64,000 bases of DNA, from positions 1 through 64,000 of the forward strand of contig WOUT01000008.1 in assembly GCA_009773005.1 (NCBI GenBank). The letters run 5' to 3'. Positions within the stretch are counted from its first letter, which is position 1. The number at the start of each line of letters is the position of its first letter. A program made the position numbers and the translations under genes. Below the pieces are notes generated by a model. It made no database searches and was not told where the DNA came from. It saw only the letters and a list, made by a program, of their open reading frames with translations. Source of the stretch: Chloroflexota bacterium (GTDB lineage Bacteria; Chloroflexota; Anaerolineae; Anaerolineales; Anaerolineaceae). Positions 25,780 through 35,008 of the stretch are shown here, piece by piece.

Positions 25780-26283
25780 ATGGAAAAACCTGTCTTGGTA
25801 CTCAACGCAAATTTTGAACCGATCAATGTATGCGGTTTCCAGCGTGCGATAGGGTTGATGCTCACAGAGAAAGCCACCCTGATTCTGAATGGTCGGGGCA
25901 TGATTAAAACGATCAATGCATCCTACCCTATCCCTTCCGTCATCCGCCTGCAGCGGATGGTTCATCGCCCGCGACCAAAGGTCAACTTGTCAAGGCGTGA
26001 AATCTTCAGACGCGATTACTTCACCTGCCAATACTGCGGAAAAACTACACCATTTTTAACTGTTGATCACGTCCTGCCAAAACACCTGGGCGGCACCCAC
26101 ACATGGAAAAATCTGGTTGCGGCATGCCCTGCGTGCAATCACCGCAAAGGCGGACGAACTCTGATGGAATCGGGTATGACTCTTTTACGACAACCTAAAG
26201 CACCCCCTCAAGCCGCAGAGTATATCTTTGCCCGATATCTCGATGAAAACAACGAATGGCGGTCCTTTTTGGATGGCTGGTAA
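25780..26283 (+). CDS. HNH endonuclease
   Basis: 167 residues. The N-terminal part (VLVLNANFEPINVCGFQRAI...KATLI) is the layout of the widespread stand-alone HNH family, and the nuclease core has CQYCGK, VDHVLPKHLGG and CPACNHRKGGRT. These provide the zinc CxxC pairs, the catalytic His of DHV and the final Asn/His. Substrate DNA and biological role are unknown; such genes are chromosomal and common in Chloroflexota and Actinobacteria. It is a single plus-strand gene converging on the metallo-hydrolase gene with no gap. Confidence 0.92.
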   Translation: MEKPVLVLNANFEPINVCGFQRAIGLMLTEKATLILNGRGMIKTINASYPIPSVIRLQRMVHRPRPKVNLSRREIFRRDYFTCQYCGKTTPFLTVDHVLPKHLGGTHTWKNLVAACPACNHRKGGRTLMESGMTLLRQPKAPPQAAEYIFARYLDENNEWRSFLDGW

Positions 26284-27030
26284 TTATTTGATTACCATTC
26301 CATCAAACGCAAGGTTCACTTTTCCAGTAAACGTTTTTTGAGCGTTTGAAAGTAGAAAATCTTCACCATGCCTGGCTTCATAATGGATTAATACCAGATG
26401 TTTGACACCAGCTTGGGTGGCGATAGTGCCTGCTTGCTCTGGTGATGTATGCCCTTTCAAACCCCCAGCTGATTCCTGTAATAAAACATCGGCGTCTTTT
26501 GCCAATTTTAAGAGGTTGTCACATGGTTCTGTGTCGCAAGAATAACTGAACACTTTTCCAGTTGCAAATTCAAAGCGCAACCCAATCGTTGGAATTAGAT
26601 GGAGGACTGATAGAGCAGAAACACGGATGGACTCATCGCAGATGACAATTTCCTCTCCGCTCTCTGGAATCGTTCTGAAAGTTACTGCAAACATGCCAGA
26701 CCACATATGCCAATCAAAAAGCTCAAGCAGTTTTTTGGCTCGTTCAATTGTGTATTCCAACCCGTAAATGACCAACGGTGTGGACCGTTTTTCAAGCCAC
26801 ATATCCATGATCAGCAGAGGCAAACTGCCCACATGGTCTGCGTGAAAATGTGTCAGGATCAGGTCTGTGATCTCATTCAGGGTGACCCCTGCCCGGGCGA
26901 GTCCGGCTGCTGGATGATCCCCGCAATCTACCAATATTTTCCTGGTTCCTGAATCCACAAGCAAGTAGGAATTTTCCTGATCCTTTTTTGCTACTGCGTT
27001 TGAAGATCCAAGAATTATGAGGCGTTCCAT
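26284..27030 (-). CDS. Metallo-beta-lactamase fold hydrolase (RNase Z-like)
   Basis: 248 residues. The zinc motif HFHADH (in LILTHFHADHVGS) and downstream ligands in FSYSCDTEPCD and LVLIHYEARH place it among the beta-CASP-free RNase Z/ElaC-like and arylsulfatase-like hydrolases. The substrate cannot be fixed from the sequence. Its start has AGGAGT five bases upstream, and the strong terminator after lgt separates it from that operon. Confidence 0.9.
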   Translation of the reverse strand: MERLIILGSSNAVAKKDQENSYLLVDSGTRKILVDCGDHPAAGLARAGVTLNEITDLILTHFHADHVGSLPLLIMDMWLEKRSTPLVIYGLEYTIERAKKLLELFDWHMWSGMFAVTFRTIPESGEEIVICDESIRVSALSVLHLIPTIGLRFEFATGKVFSYSCDTEPCDNLLKLAKDADVLLQESAGGLKGHTSPEQAGTIATQAGVKHLVLIHYEARHGEDFLLSNAQKTFTGKVNLAFDGMVIK

Positions 27031-27042
27031 TTTTACTCCTCC

Positions 27043-27077
27043 AAAAAAGGTTACCTGTCAATTTCAGGTAACCTTTT
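27043..27077 (-). terminator. lgt operon terminator
   Basis: AAAAGGTTACCTG (27045-27057) pairs perfectly with CAGGTAACCTTTT (27065-27077) around a 7-base loop; on the minus strand it ends in a U run. It lies 12 bases after the lgt stop. Confidence 0.93.
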
Positions 27078-27088
27078 GGAATGTTCAG

Positions 27089-27919
27089 TTATTGGGCTGA
27101 ATTTTCTTTAATATCCGGTTTGGTTTCTGCAGGCCTTTTCTTTAAATGTCGAAAGACCAAGAAACAGGCAGAAAATACCGCGATCACTGCCATTATAGCC
27201 TGGTTTATGTTAATACCTGCTATCGGTGAATACTCTAACCGAATAAATTCAAGCAAAAATCTGCCAACCGGATAAATGATTAAATATGCGAGGAAAACGT
27301 CACCCTTTTTTAATTTTTCACCAAATTTTCGTGACAGCCACAACAGAATGCACACATTCAGCAAGTTCCACAAGAATTCATAGAAAAAGGTGGGATGATA
27401 TTTTTCTATGTTTTCGTATCCGGGCAAACGATGAGTCGAATCAATAAAGATCGCCCAGGGCAGTTTTGACGGTAATCCATAGACTTCTTGATTAAAGAAA
27501 TTACCCCATCTTCCAATAGCTTGCGCCAATGCCAGTCCCGGAGCGCTAATATCCAGCCAGGTTGCAAAGCTGATCTTTTTCTTGCGTGCGTAGATCCATA
27601 ATGCCAGCACCCCGGCCATCACAGCGCCCGGGATCCCCAAACCACCATTACGAATATTTAACATATCCAGTGGGTACACGAAATAAGGATTTTTGCCATC
27701 AATCAACATTGAGGCAGGTGGTGTAAAAATGTGCCATAACCGCGCCCCAATTATCCCGGCGATCAACAGCCACGGAAGTACATCCCAGATCATATCCGGG
27801 TTAAATCCGCGACGTTTGGCTTCTTTGGTTGCCAAAAAAGCCCCTAGTAATGCCCCGGTGATGATGATAAGAGCATAGAAATATATCTTTATTCCAAATA
27901 TGGTAAATCCGTTGATCAT
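27089..27919 (-). CDS. lgt: Prolipoprotein diacylglyceryl transferase
   Basis: 276 residues from the ATG at 27919 (AAGGGA eight bases upstream); a longer frame to 27982 overlaps the previous gene. Seven membrane helices are expected. The lgt signature GRWGNFFNQEVYG and the NGGLGIPGAV segment (usually HGGLxxxG; here Asn replaces the usual His) are visible, as is GRFLLEFIRLE. It transfers diacylglycerol to the lipobox Cys. LspA, the next enzyme of the pathway, is at 37938. Lipoproteins it could modify are encoded at 48240 and 56810. Confidence 0.94.
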   Translation of the reverse strand: MINGFTIFGIKIYFYALIIITGALLGAFLATKEAKRRGFNPDMIWDVLPWLLIAGIIGARLWHIFTPPASMLIDGKNPYFVYPLDMLNIRNGGLGIPGAVMAGVLALWIYARKKKISFATWLDISAPGLALAQAIGRWGNFFNQEVYGLPSKLPWAIFIDSTHRLPGYENIEKYHPTFFYEFLWNLLNVCILLWLSRKFGEKLKKGDVFLAYLIIYPVGRFLLEFIRLEYSPIAGININQAIMAVIAVFSACFLVFRHLKKRPAETKPDIKENSAQ

Positions 27920-27950
27920 TGTTTTTCCCTTTCTACAAATAAGGAGACAC

Positions 27951-28577
27951 TTACTTTTTAGGAAATGCCTGTCTACGAACAAATACGAATCGCTGGATTG
28001 CAGTGAAGTTAGCTAGAACTGCAATGATCCAGAGTGCTACGATGGGAATGTTAAAAATCAAACAGGGCGCCATTACGATCAGTCGTTCAACCCGGGTCAA
28101 AATTCCGGTTTTTGCAGAATATCCTAATGTCTCTGCCCGAGCCTTGATATAAGAAACCATCACCGACCCGCCAGCTGCCAAAAAGACCAGGATGCTTGCC
28201 AGGGCGTCTGATCTAACGGCATAGAAATACAACAATCCACACAACAGAACCAATTCAGAACATCGATCTGTGACCGAATCGACAAATGCGCCATATGGCG
28301 AAGGCTGTCCAAGCATGCGAGCCATCGTTCCATCTACTACGTCTAATGGCCCGGCAACAACAAGGATGATGCCAGCCAGGGTCATATGGCCGGTAGCAAC
28401 AAAATAAGCAGCACCAGTGGTTAATATCAACCCGAGACCAGTGATCATGTTCGGTTTAAGCCCGATACGAAGCAGAAACCGCGCTACTGGATCAATCACT
28501 CCCTTGAAGACTTTACGCAAGAACATTTCAAGAGAGAAGGGGGTATTGTTCGCTTTTGGTGATTCCATTTCGCTCAT
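27951..28577 (-). CDS. CDP-alcohol phosphatidyltransferase family protein
   Basis: 208 residues from ATG 28577. AGGA lies 12 bases upstream, and a TTG at 28589 is an alternative start. The CAPT motif DGxxAR-x8-G-x3-D-x3-D is complete (DGTMARMLG, GAFVDSVTD) in a six-helix membrane protein. Enzymes of this type attach glycerol 3-phosphate, inositol phosphate or a similar alcohol to CDP-diacylglycerol; PgsA-like or PIP synthase-like activity cannot be separated by eye. It precedes lgt by 31 bases. Confidence 0.9.
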   Translation of the reverse strand: MSEMESPKANNTPFSLEMFLRKVFKGVIDPVARFLLRIGLKPNMITGLGLILTTGAAYFVATGHMTLAGIILVVAGPLDVVDGTMARMLGQPSPYGAFVDSVTDRCSELVLLCGLLYFYAVRSDALASILVFLAAGGSVMVSYIKARAETLGYSAKTGILTRVERLIVMAPCLIFNIPIVALWIIAVLANFTAIQRFVFVRRQAFPKK

Positions 28578-28664
28578 TGGATATACCAATCCTGTTTTAA
28601 GATAAGTACCATGCTAACTTGCCGCTGAGAAACTGTCAAGTTTTTATCAAAACTAAAAAGGAAA

Positions 28665-30821
28665 TCAATCTTCTGAGAACCCAGAATCCATCTCTACCTC
28701 AGGATCAATCAACACTTCCCGATCTTTGCCGCTCCCGACAGACGGACCAACGATCCCTTTCTCTTCCAATTCGTCGATCAATCTTGCAGCGCGCGGATAC
28801 CCCACCCGCAACCTGCGCTGAAGTAGTGATGCACTCGCCTTGCCGGCAGCCTTGACCACACCAATCGCCTGTTCGATCAACTTATCAGAATCCTCAACAA
28901 TTGACTCTTCAGCCAACGACTCCCAAGGTGATTCATTTCCGTTTTTATTTGGACTCATTTTGTGCCAGTGATTGAGTACTTTTTCTAATTCAATATCGCT
29001 GATGATGATTCCCTGTGCACGCTGCAACCCTGACCTGGATGGGTCCAGGAAGAGCATATCACCCTTACCGAGTAAATTTTCAGCGCCATTCGTGTCAAGA
29101 ACCACGCGTGAATCAATCGACGACGCCACTGCAAAAGAGATACGAGCCGGGAAGTTTGCTTTTATCAACCCGGTGACAACATCAGTGCTGGGTCTTTGAG
29201 TAGCCACAACCAGATGAATGCCAGTCGCGCGTGCCATTTGAGCCAAACGGATTAGACTGTGTTCGGTCTGGTCAGGCGCCGACATCATTAAATCCGCTAG
29301 CTCATCGATGAGAATTACAATTCTTGGCAATGTTGGCTGTTTCTTTTGAAGCATCCTCCGATTATAAGATTCCAGATTGCGGACTTTTGCTTCAGCCAGC
29401 AGCCGATAGCGAGAATCCATTTCAGCCTGCGCCCACCGTAAAACCACAAGCATTCGTTCGATCTCGGTTTCGACTTTTCCTAATAAATGCGGCAACCCGT
29501 TAAATCGCACCAATTCTACCATTTTTGGATCTAACATCACAAGTTTAAGATCATGCGGTGTATTATTCATCACCAGGCATGTTGTAATCGCGGTGATGCA
29601 AACCGATTTACCTGAATTCGTCGTACCTGCGATCAACAAGTGTGGCATTTTTTCCAGATCCAGCACTACAGCTTCACCTGAGACATTACGTCCGAGCCCC
29701 AAAGCCAAATGTGACTTTAAGGCACGAAATTCGCTGGACTCAAGCATTGGCCTGAGTCGCACTGCCGTACTATCCGTATTGGGCACCTCGATGCCAACAT
29801 AAGATCGGCCGGGCACAGGCGTTTCAATGCGCAGTCTCGATGCAGAGAGCGCAAGAGACAAATCGCGGGATAATGCAGAAATTTGAGACACTCTTACTTT
29901 TTGCTTAACATTTTCTCCATCTGGTCCAATTTTTATGGTGAACCCGGGTTCAAGTGCAAATTGAGTTATAGTTGGACCAATCCTAAAGCCAATAACTTTT
30001 ACAGGTAATCCGAATTCTGCCAGGCTTTTTTCAATCGTTAAGGCTCTCGCTCTAATTTGTGTTTGATCAGGAGCAATCGCCAGTTCGTTCATGAGCAAGT
30101 TCAATGGTGGAAGACGATCATCTCTCCAGTTTGGATGCTGGATTAAAGTTTGCTCCTCTTTCACGGGTCTGCTGGTTTGCTCTGTGATAATTCGGGATTG
30201 AGACGTTGTACGAAAGATTTGATTCTTGCTGGATATAACCATTCCTGTATCATTCCAGGAAATAATTTTATTTATAATTATCTTTAGTAAACCTGTCGCA
30301 AGTCCTAAAAAAAACATGAATAAGAAAGCATATAAGATCACGCCAATTACACCGGGAAATAACCTTGCCAAACCCCACCCTATCGTTCCCCCATCTTTGC
30401 CTATTTCCGCGCGATCTAAAGAATACCCCCCGAAAATTGATAGAAGGGTTAACAGCATGAAAAACAATCCTTCGAAAGCCAACACCTGACCCAATGTTAA
30501 AGGAAACTTCTTTCCCGCACTGTACCTCAAAGCGGAAACGCCAAGAAGCGCAACCATCAGGATAAGGAAAACGCTTCCCCATCCAACACTTTTGCGCACC
30601 AACATAATCCATGGATTGATGATCGTGCCTTTAGATAACCCAAACAAGCCGAACAAGCTTAATACCGCGATCAAAATAAGGCCGATCCCCACTAGATCCC
30701 AGCCAAACCGCTTGAATTGTTTAAAAAATGCAAGGATCTTTTGAAACGTGTTTGCTTTTCGAGGGTCTTTCTCCACAAACTCTTGTTTTATTTTATCTGA
30801 TGGAGTTGTAGGTGATTTCAT
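28665..30821 (-). CDS. ftsK: DNA translocase FtsK/SpoIIIE
   Basis: 718 residues. Four or five N-terminal membrane helices (about 35-185), a rather short linker, then the motor with Walker A GTTNSGKS, Walker B RIVILIDELADLM and LVVATQRPSTDV, and a C-terminal winged-helix gamma domain (GKASASLLQRRLRVGYPRAA) that would read KOPS/SRS-type orienting sequences. It pumps chromosome ends through the septum. The start overlaps the end of the S1 gene by four bases. Confidence 0.96.
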   Translation of the reverse strand: MKSPTTPSDKIKQEFVEKDPRKANTFQKILAFFKQFKRFGWDLVGIGLILIAVLSLFGLFGLSKGTIINPWIMLVRKSVGWGSVFLILMVALLGVSALRYSAGKKFPLTLGQVLAFEGLFFMLLTLLSIFGGYSLDRAEIGKDGGTIGWGLARLFPGVIGVILYAFLFMFFLGLATGLLKIIINKIISWNDTGMVISSKNQIFRTTSQSRIITEQTSRPVKEEQTLIQHPNWRDDRLPPLNLLMNELAIAPDQTQIRARALTIEKSLAEFGLPVKVIGFRIGPTITQFALEPGFTIKIGPDGENVKQKVRVSQISALSRDLSLALSASRLRIETPVPGRSYVGIEVPNTDSTAVRLRPMLESSEFRALKSHLALGLGRNVSGEAVVLDLEKMPHLLIAGTTNSGKSVCITAITTCLVMNNTPHDLKLVMLDPKMVELVRFNGLPHLLGKVETEIERMLVVLRWAQAEMDSRYRLLAEAKVRNLESYNRRMLQKKQPTLPRIVILIDELADLMMSAPDQTEHSLIRLAQMARATGIHLVVATQRPSTDVVTGLIKANFPARISFAVASSIDSRVVLDTNGAENLLGKGDMLFLDPSRSGLQRAQGIIISDIELEKVLNHWHKMSPNKNGNESPWESLAEESIVEDSDKLIEQAIGVVKAAGKASASLLQRRLRVGYPRAARLIDELEEKGIVGPSVGSGKDREVLIDPEVEMDSGFSED

Positions 30822-31768
30822 TCTTCTGAGACCAATCCTAATCCAAGGCGACGGCGGTCTGCATCTACATGAAGGATTTTTACCTTGACGGGTTGTCCTA
30901 AAAAGAATTTTTTTGACAAATCACTCGTATTGTGACAATTTGAGATCGAGGAAACATGGATGAGTCCTTCAATGCCTTCCTCGAGCCGCGCAAAAACCCC
31001 AAACCGCATAATCGAAGTAACCTCAGCAGAAACAGTATCACCTGTTTGGTAGTTCTCAACCATGGAATCCCATGGATTCGGTGTTAACCGTTTGATGCTC
31101 AATGCGATCCGAGCAGTTGCTTCATTCACCTGCAATATCATCACTTTTACCTGCTGCCCAACCCGGAACAGATCTACAGGATGTTCAACTCTTCCCCAGG
31201 ACAATTCAGATACATGGACCAAACCTTCGACACCACCCAAGTCAACAAAAACACCAAATTCCGTAACATTTGTTACAACTCCGCATGCTGATACACCGTG
31301 TGCAAGAGACTCAAAAAGTTGTTTTCGTTTCCCTTCGCCTGCCTGGGCAGCCCGTTCAGAGAGAACCACACGTTCACTGGAGGGTTCACATTCGATCACT
31401 TTTAAATACAAAGTCCGGCCCTGGTATTTGGATAGCAATTGTTGTTTTATTTCCTCATTGGCGTCCATGGGTAACTCTACGAGATGGGAGATTGGTACAA
31501 AACCCTGAATCCCATCCCCTTTGACCAATAAGCCACCCCGGTTAAAGCCGTATACTTCGAGCAAAATAACCTCGTCGTGCATGAATATATTCTTAACACA
31601 TTCCCAATCGATTGTCCCATTAGTATTTGGATGTTGGCATGGCCTGCAATTAATATTAACCTTTTTTGCAGCTATTGCTACCTCGTCAGCAAGGACAGCA
31701 GTCCACCATCCCTCGTCAGGCTCTGGGATTACATCAGCACAATCTGACAAATCATTAAGATCATTCAT
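30818..31768 (-). CDS. S1 RNA-binding domain protein (ribosomal protein S1-like)
   Basis: 316 residues from ATG 31768, chosen for GGAGGGG upstream; a longer frame to 31807 lacks a site. Three S1 OB-fold repeats are clear: about 65-145 (GGLLVKGDGIQGFVPISHL), 160-232 (EFGVFVDLGGVEGLVHVSEL) and 245-315 (RFGVFARLEEGIEGLIHVSS). It could be the main ribosomal protein S1 of this organism, which in several phyla has three or four repeats, or an S1-like RNA regulator. It is coupled to ftsK. Confidence 0.9.
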   Translation of the reverse strand: MNDLNDLSDCADVIPEPDEGWWTAVLADEVAIAAKKVNINCRPCQHPNTNGTIDWECVKNIFMHDEVILLEVYGFNRGGLLVKGDGIQGFVPISHLVELPMDANEEIKQQLLSKYQGRTLYLKVIECEPSSERVVLSERAAQAGEGKRKQLFESLAHGVSACGVVTNVTEFGVFVDLGGVEGLVHVSELSWGRVEHPVDLFRVGQQVKVMILQVNEATARIALSIKRLTPNPWDSMVENYQTGDTVSAEVTSIMRFGVFARLEEGIEGLIHVSSISNCHNTSDLSKKFFLGQPVKVKILHVDADRRRLGLGLVSEE

Positions 31769-31806
31769 TAATACCCCTCCAACCACCGAACCTGTAAATA
31801 TAAACA

Positions 31807-33714
31807 TTACACTTCTTTTAAACTTGCGGTTTTCAATTCCATTTGAACGATCGTATCTGTAATTACTTCAATTGCCACTCGTTGTTTTCGATAGAGATCA
31901 GCCTCAGAAAGCGCTAGTTTTAACGCAATTTCTCTAACCTTTTTTCCCTCCAAAAATTTTAAGTCAAGTATATTATACAGTAACCACTCGCTTGTAAATT
32001 TTCGCTCTCCAACCGGCCGGATCTGCTCGATGGAAGCCTTTAAAACACTTCGTATTGCGTTTGCGGGGTTGTGTTCATATTCAGACAATGCCTGTTTTAC
32101 AATCTCCAGCTTCAACAGGGGATTTTCAGTTAATTTAGGTCCTCCCCAATAATGAGTCAATGCATCCTTTATTGCATGAGTCAACTCATTCCGTTTTAAA
32201 GATGTTTCTACCTGTAACACGCCTGTACGATCATATCTTCCTGCAGCGCGTAACTGTTGGATTAATTCTTCCTGCGGGTTTAACCTTTCAAGGGTTTGAA
32301 AAATTTGCTCCTGGGTCGCCCTGTCACGAAGGACGATTGCAGCGCGGTAAGTCAATATTTTTAATGCCTCCGCCTCATCAGGCTCTAGTGGAAAGTCCCC
32401 TCCAAAACCATTGACACCCAGATAACCCAGGACATTGTGTGTGTTACCATTTAATCCATTTTTAAGAGGAATTAAAGCATCTGAATTCCAAACAAGAAGT
32501 TCTTCTTCCGTAGAGTTGTTTGAAGTAAAAGTCTCGATTTCATTTAGCTGTTGATCGCCAATAAGTTTTTCTCCAGTGTATACCACTAATTCCAGTCCTT
32601 CCTCTGTAATTTCAAGCAGATAGGCTCCAGAAGCTTGCAAGCGGTCACATACGGCAGCAAGCACCATTTCAAGAAATTGTTTGAGGTCGCTACGAGTAAT
32701 GATCCGGTCTTCCAGTGACCGAATCAGAAGGAAATCTTCTTCATCTTTATTAACAAATAGCCATTTTTCCAGGTATGGATAAAACATCGTGATCGCATGT
32801 TCCGAAAGCAGCACGGTCACGACCATCGCAATGGGTACAAATGCATTATAAGGATTGCCGAATGCTTGCCCTCCTCGTCTGACAATCGTAACGATCGCCA
32901 GTGTTAGACTCGCGGTGACTGATCCACGTAAAAGCCACTTGAAAAGCCGGCTCTTCACAACACGGTCTGGCCACGGCACTCCAAAAAATGCAACTGAGTA
33001 AGCCATAATAATTACAAATCCACCCAATAGAGTGTTTGTAATGATGGCAATTAGCCAGAAGAGCAATGTCTGACTGGCAGCAAATTCAGAACCATACAAA
33101 AGAAATGGAAAGGATCCAATTGCAGGAGCTAAAGCGCTCAAGGTCAAATAAAACATTCGGCGTTTGCTAGTCTTGGTTACCGTCCGGCGGTAGGCGCGGA
33201 TAAAATTGATCCACGCCAAAACCATGATAAAAATGTAATAAGCCGTGAATACTTCGGTCAAGACAGTCGGTTGGTTATGCGGAGCAGGAGGTTGATCAAG
33301 TACTAATGGGCCAATGAACCAGGGACTCGCCAATAAAATGATCAGGACAATGGAAATAAAATTTGAAGTGCGGACCGCCCACTTTCGGCGCCAGCGTGAA
33401 GGTAAGCCAGTGGTCTCTAACAACGCATCAGAGAAGTTAAGGTAAGTAGCCGGTAATAAGATGATCCCGACCCATTGGATACGAATCCAAAGGTCAATCA
33501 TTCCTGCAGAAGAACTCGTCGAACTGAATGATTCTGTAGAAAACACGACCACCAGACAAAACATGATCCAAGCAAAAGATCGTGCGACTCGGTCTTTTAA
33601 ATTAAAGGTTAGGCTATACATCAACAATGAGAAAGCCGTGATCGCAATCCCCGCAGTAAGAATCTGGCTGATCGTCTTGACTATCGTGATTAAACCGCTA
33701 ATCCAACCTGACAC
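31807..33714 (-). CDS. 7TM-GAF membrane protein with a C-terminal helix-turn-helix-like region
   Basis: 635 residues from a GTG with GGGGGA just upstream. Residues about 10-320 contain eight or nine membrane helices in the style of the 7TM sensor region of histidine kinases. A GAF-like domain follows (about 340-500). No HisKA or ATPase domain follows. Instead the last about 135 residues are helical and include VREIALKLALSEADLYRKQR, which looks like a helix-turn-helix. It may be a one-component membrane-bound transcription regulator; this is inference. Confidence 0.8.
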   Translation of the reverse strand: MSGWISGLITIVKTISQILTAGIAITAFSLLMYSLTFNLKDRVARSFAWIMFCLVVVFSTESFSSTSSSAGMIDLWIRIQWVGIILLPATYLNFSDALLETTGLPSRWRRKWAVRTSNFISIVLIILLASPWFIGPLVLDQPPAPHNQPTVLTEVFTAYYIFIMVLAWINFIRAYRRTVTKTSKRRMFYLTLSALAPAIGSFPFLLYGSEFAASQTLLFWLIAIITNTLLGGFVIIMAYSVAFFGVPWPDRVVKSRLFKWLLRGSVTASLTLAIVTIVRRGGQAFGNPYNAFVPIAMVVTVLLSEHAITMFYPYLEKWLFVNKDEEDFLLIRSLEDRIITRSDLKQFLEMVLAAVCDRLQASGAYLLEITEEGLELVVYTGEKLIGDQQLNEIETFTSNNSTEEELLVWNSDALIPLKNGLNGNTHNVLGYLGVNGFGGDFPLEPDEAEALKILTYRAAIVLRDRATQEQIFQTLERLNPQEELIQQLRAAGRYDRTGVLQVETSLKRNELTHAIKDALTHYWGGPKLTENPLLKLEIVKQALSEYEHNPANAIRSVLKASIEQIRPVGERKFTSEWLLYNILDLKFLEGKKVREIALKLALSEADLYRKQRVAIEVITDTIVQMELKTASLKEV

Positions 33715-33728
33715 TTTTCCCCCGCAAT

Positions 33729-34268
33729 CTACTTCAGATTTGCAGTAAAAAAAACAGCAATATCCCGATTGGCAAAATAACAGTCCGCGAAGCCACTGAA
33801 CTCATACCTCAATTTTCGTGCGAGCGAGATTGATGAATGGTTTTTTGACTGCATTTCAAGCATAATACGATAAATCCCTTTGCTGCGCAGCCAATCCTGG
33901 GCAGAAACAAGTAACGTAGTCGCAATACCCTGTCTACGGGATCGCTCATCCACTACCAAATCAATTACTCGCCCTAAATTATTCTCACTTAAAATATCCA
34001 GCGATAGGTATCCAACCAATTGACCTTGAACCCTCGCTACCAAAAATAGGTTATGCTTTGTCCAGGTGTCAGCCATAGTTTCCGGGTTTCTAGGATATTC
34101 GAGACGAAGCGACCGCGGTAAACGGATCTCGCGAAAACGCACCTCAATTTGTCCATGATCGGCGGAACTATCCATTTGCCAGACATGGGTGGTGTCGCAC
34201 CCATGCACAAATCTGATCAGCGTAGAAAGATCGCTGGAATTGGCTGGACGGACTTCAACAGACGGCAT
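33729..34268 (-). CDS. GNAT acetyltransferase
   Basis: 179 residues of a single GNAT domain. The acetyl-CoA loop is in VVDERSRRQGIATTLLV (RxxGIA) with a conserved SLARKLRYE late helix. AAGGAGCAGGA before the ATG is a good ribosome site. Substrate unknown. It sits between the membrane protein at 34278 and the 7TM-GAF gene with gaps of 9 and 14 bases, so the three are likely co-transcribed. Confidence 0.9.
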   Translation of the reverse strand: MPSVEVRPANSSDLSTLIRFVHGCDTTHVWQMDSSADHGQIEVRFREIRLPRSLRLEYPRNPETMADTWTKHNLFLVARVQGQLVGYLSLDILSENNLGRVIDLVVDERSRRQGIATTLLVSAQDWLRSKGIYRIMLEMQSKNHSSISLARKLRYEFSGFADCYFANRDIAVFFTANLK

Positions 34269-34277
34269 TCCTGCTCC

Positions 34278-34964
34278 TTATTTTGACGCTTTGATCAAAA
34301 CCTTTATCGTACAATCAGGCAATGCTTCTTCTTTGCCGTTAAAAACAACTAACCGAAATTTATAATCCCCAGGTGTCAGGTTTTTTGTATCCCAGCTTCC
34401 GCCAAAAGGCGCATCAGTGATCAAGTCATTACCTGACACGATCGATACCCAGTTATCTCCATCAATAGGCGTGTATTCCACTTTGTAAAACCCCAAATTA
34501 CTTACATTGACGGTTCCTGTTAATTCCACTTTTCCAGTGATAGAACCGCCTTCCTGGGGATAGGTCCACTCAATTTGACCGGGGATGCAGCCTTTGTCTA
34601 AAAAAGCAGTCAAAGTTGGAATCAGTCCTTCAGTCGTTGTCTGAACAAGTGGGGTAATAACATTATTTTTAGGTTGCACTGTTAAATCAAAAGTGGGAGT
34701 TGCCACTTGCTGCACTCCCGGAACCGACGGTGTTACAAAAGTATTAATGATGAATAGTCCTACCCCTAATAACCCACTAAATATCAATATCGTCAGCCCT
34801 TGATTTATGTTCCGTTGTGAATGTTCCTTTTCCAAACCAAAAAGCGCCACTGACCAATCTCGCCAGGCGAGATAAATTTTTCTGGCATAGACCAGAATCA
34901 CCGTTCCTATGAGAATAAAAAACAGGGCTTCATACTGATTAAGAAAACGTAAGATCGCATCCAT
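34278..34964 (-). CDS. Membrane protein with an extracytoplasmic beta domain
   Basis: 228 residues. Two N-terminal membrane helices (about 12-32 and 55-78) are followed by a low-complexity Thr/Pro/Val linker and a beta domain (about 125-225). PQEGGSITGKVELTGTVNV and TPGDYKFRLVVFNG give an Ig/fibronectin-like impression. Two Cys (C127 region and C220 region) could pair outside the cell. I do not recognise a specific family. Similar linker-plus-beta modules often face the cell wall. Confidence 0.78.
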   Translation of the reverse strand: MDAILRFLNQYEALFFILIGTVILVYARKIYLAWRDWSVALFGLEKEHSQRNINQGLTILIFSGLLGVGLFIINTFVTPSVPGVQQVATPTFDLTVQPKNNVITPLVQTTTEGLIPTLTAFLDKGCIPGQIEWTYPQEGGSITGKVELTGTVNVSNLGFYKVEYTPIDGDNWVSIVSGNDLITDAPFGGSWDTKNLTPGDYKFRLVVFNGKEEALPDCTIKVLIKASK

Positions 34965-35008
34965 TAAATCATTTCAAATTTATCGAATTCTTCATGCATT
35001 CCCGATTT

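Noticed and set aside
25580-25852. 90-codon plus-strand ORF before the HNH gene
   Set aside because: No ribosome site, odd composition, and it overlaps the HNH start in another frame and the promoter of that gene.
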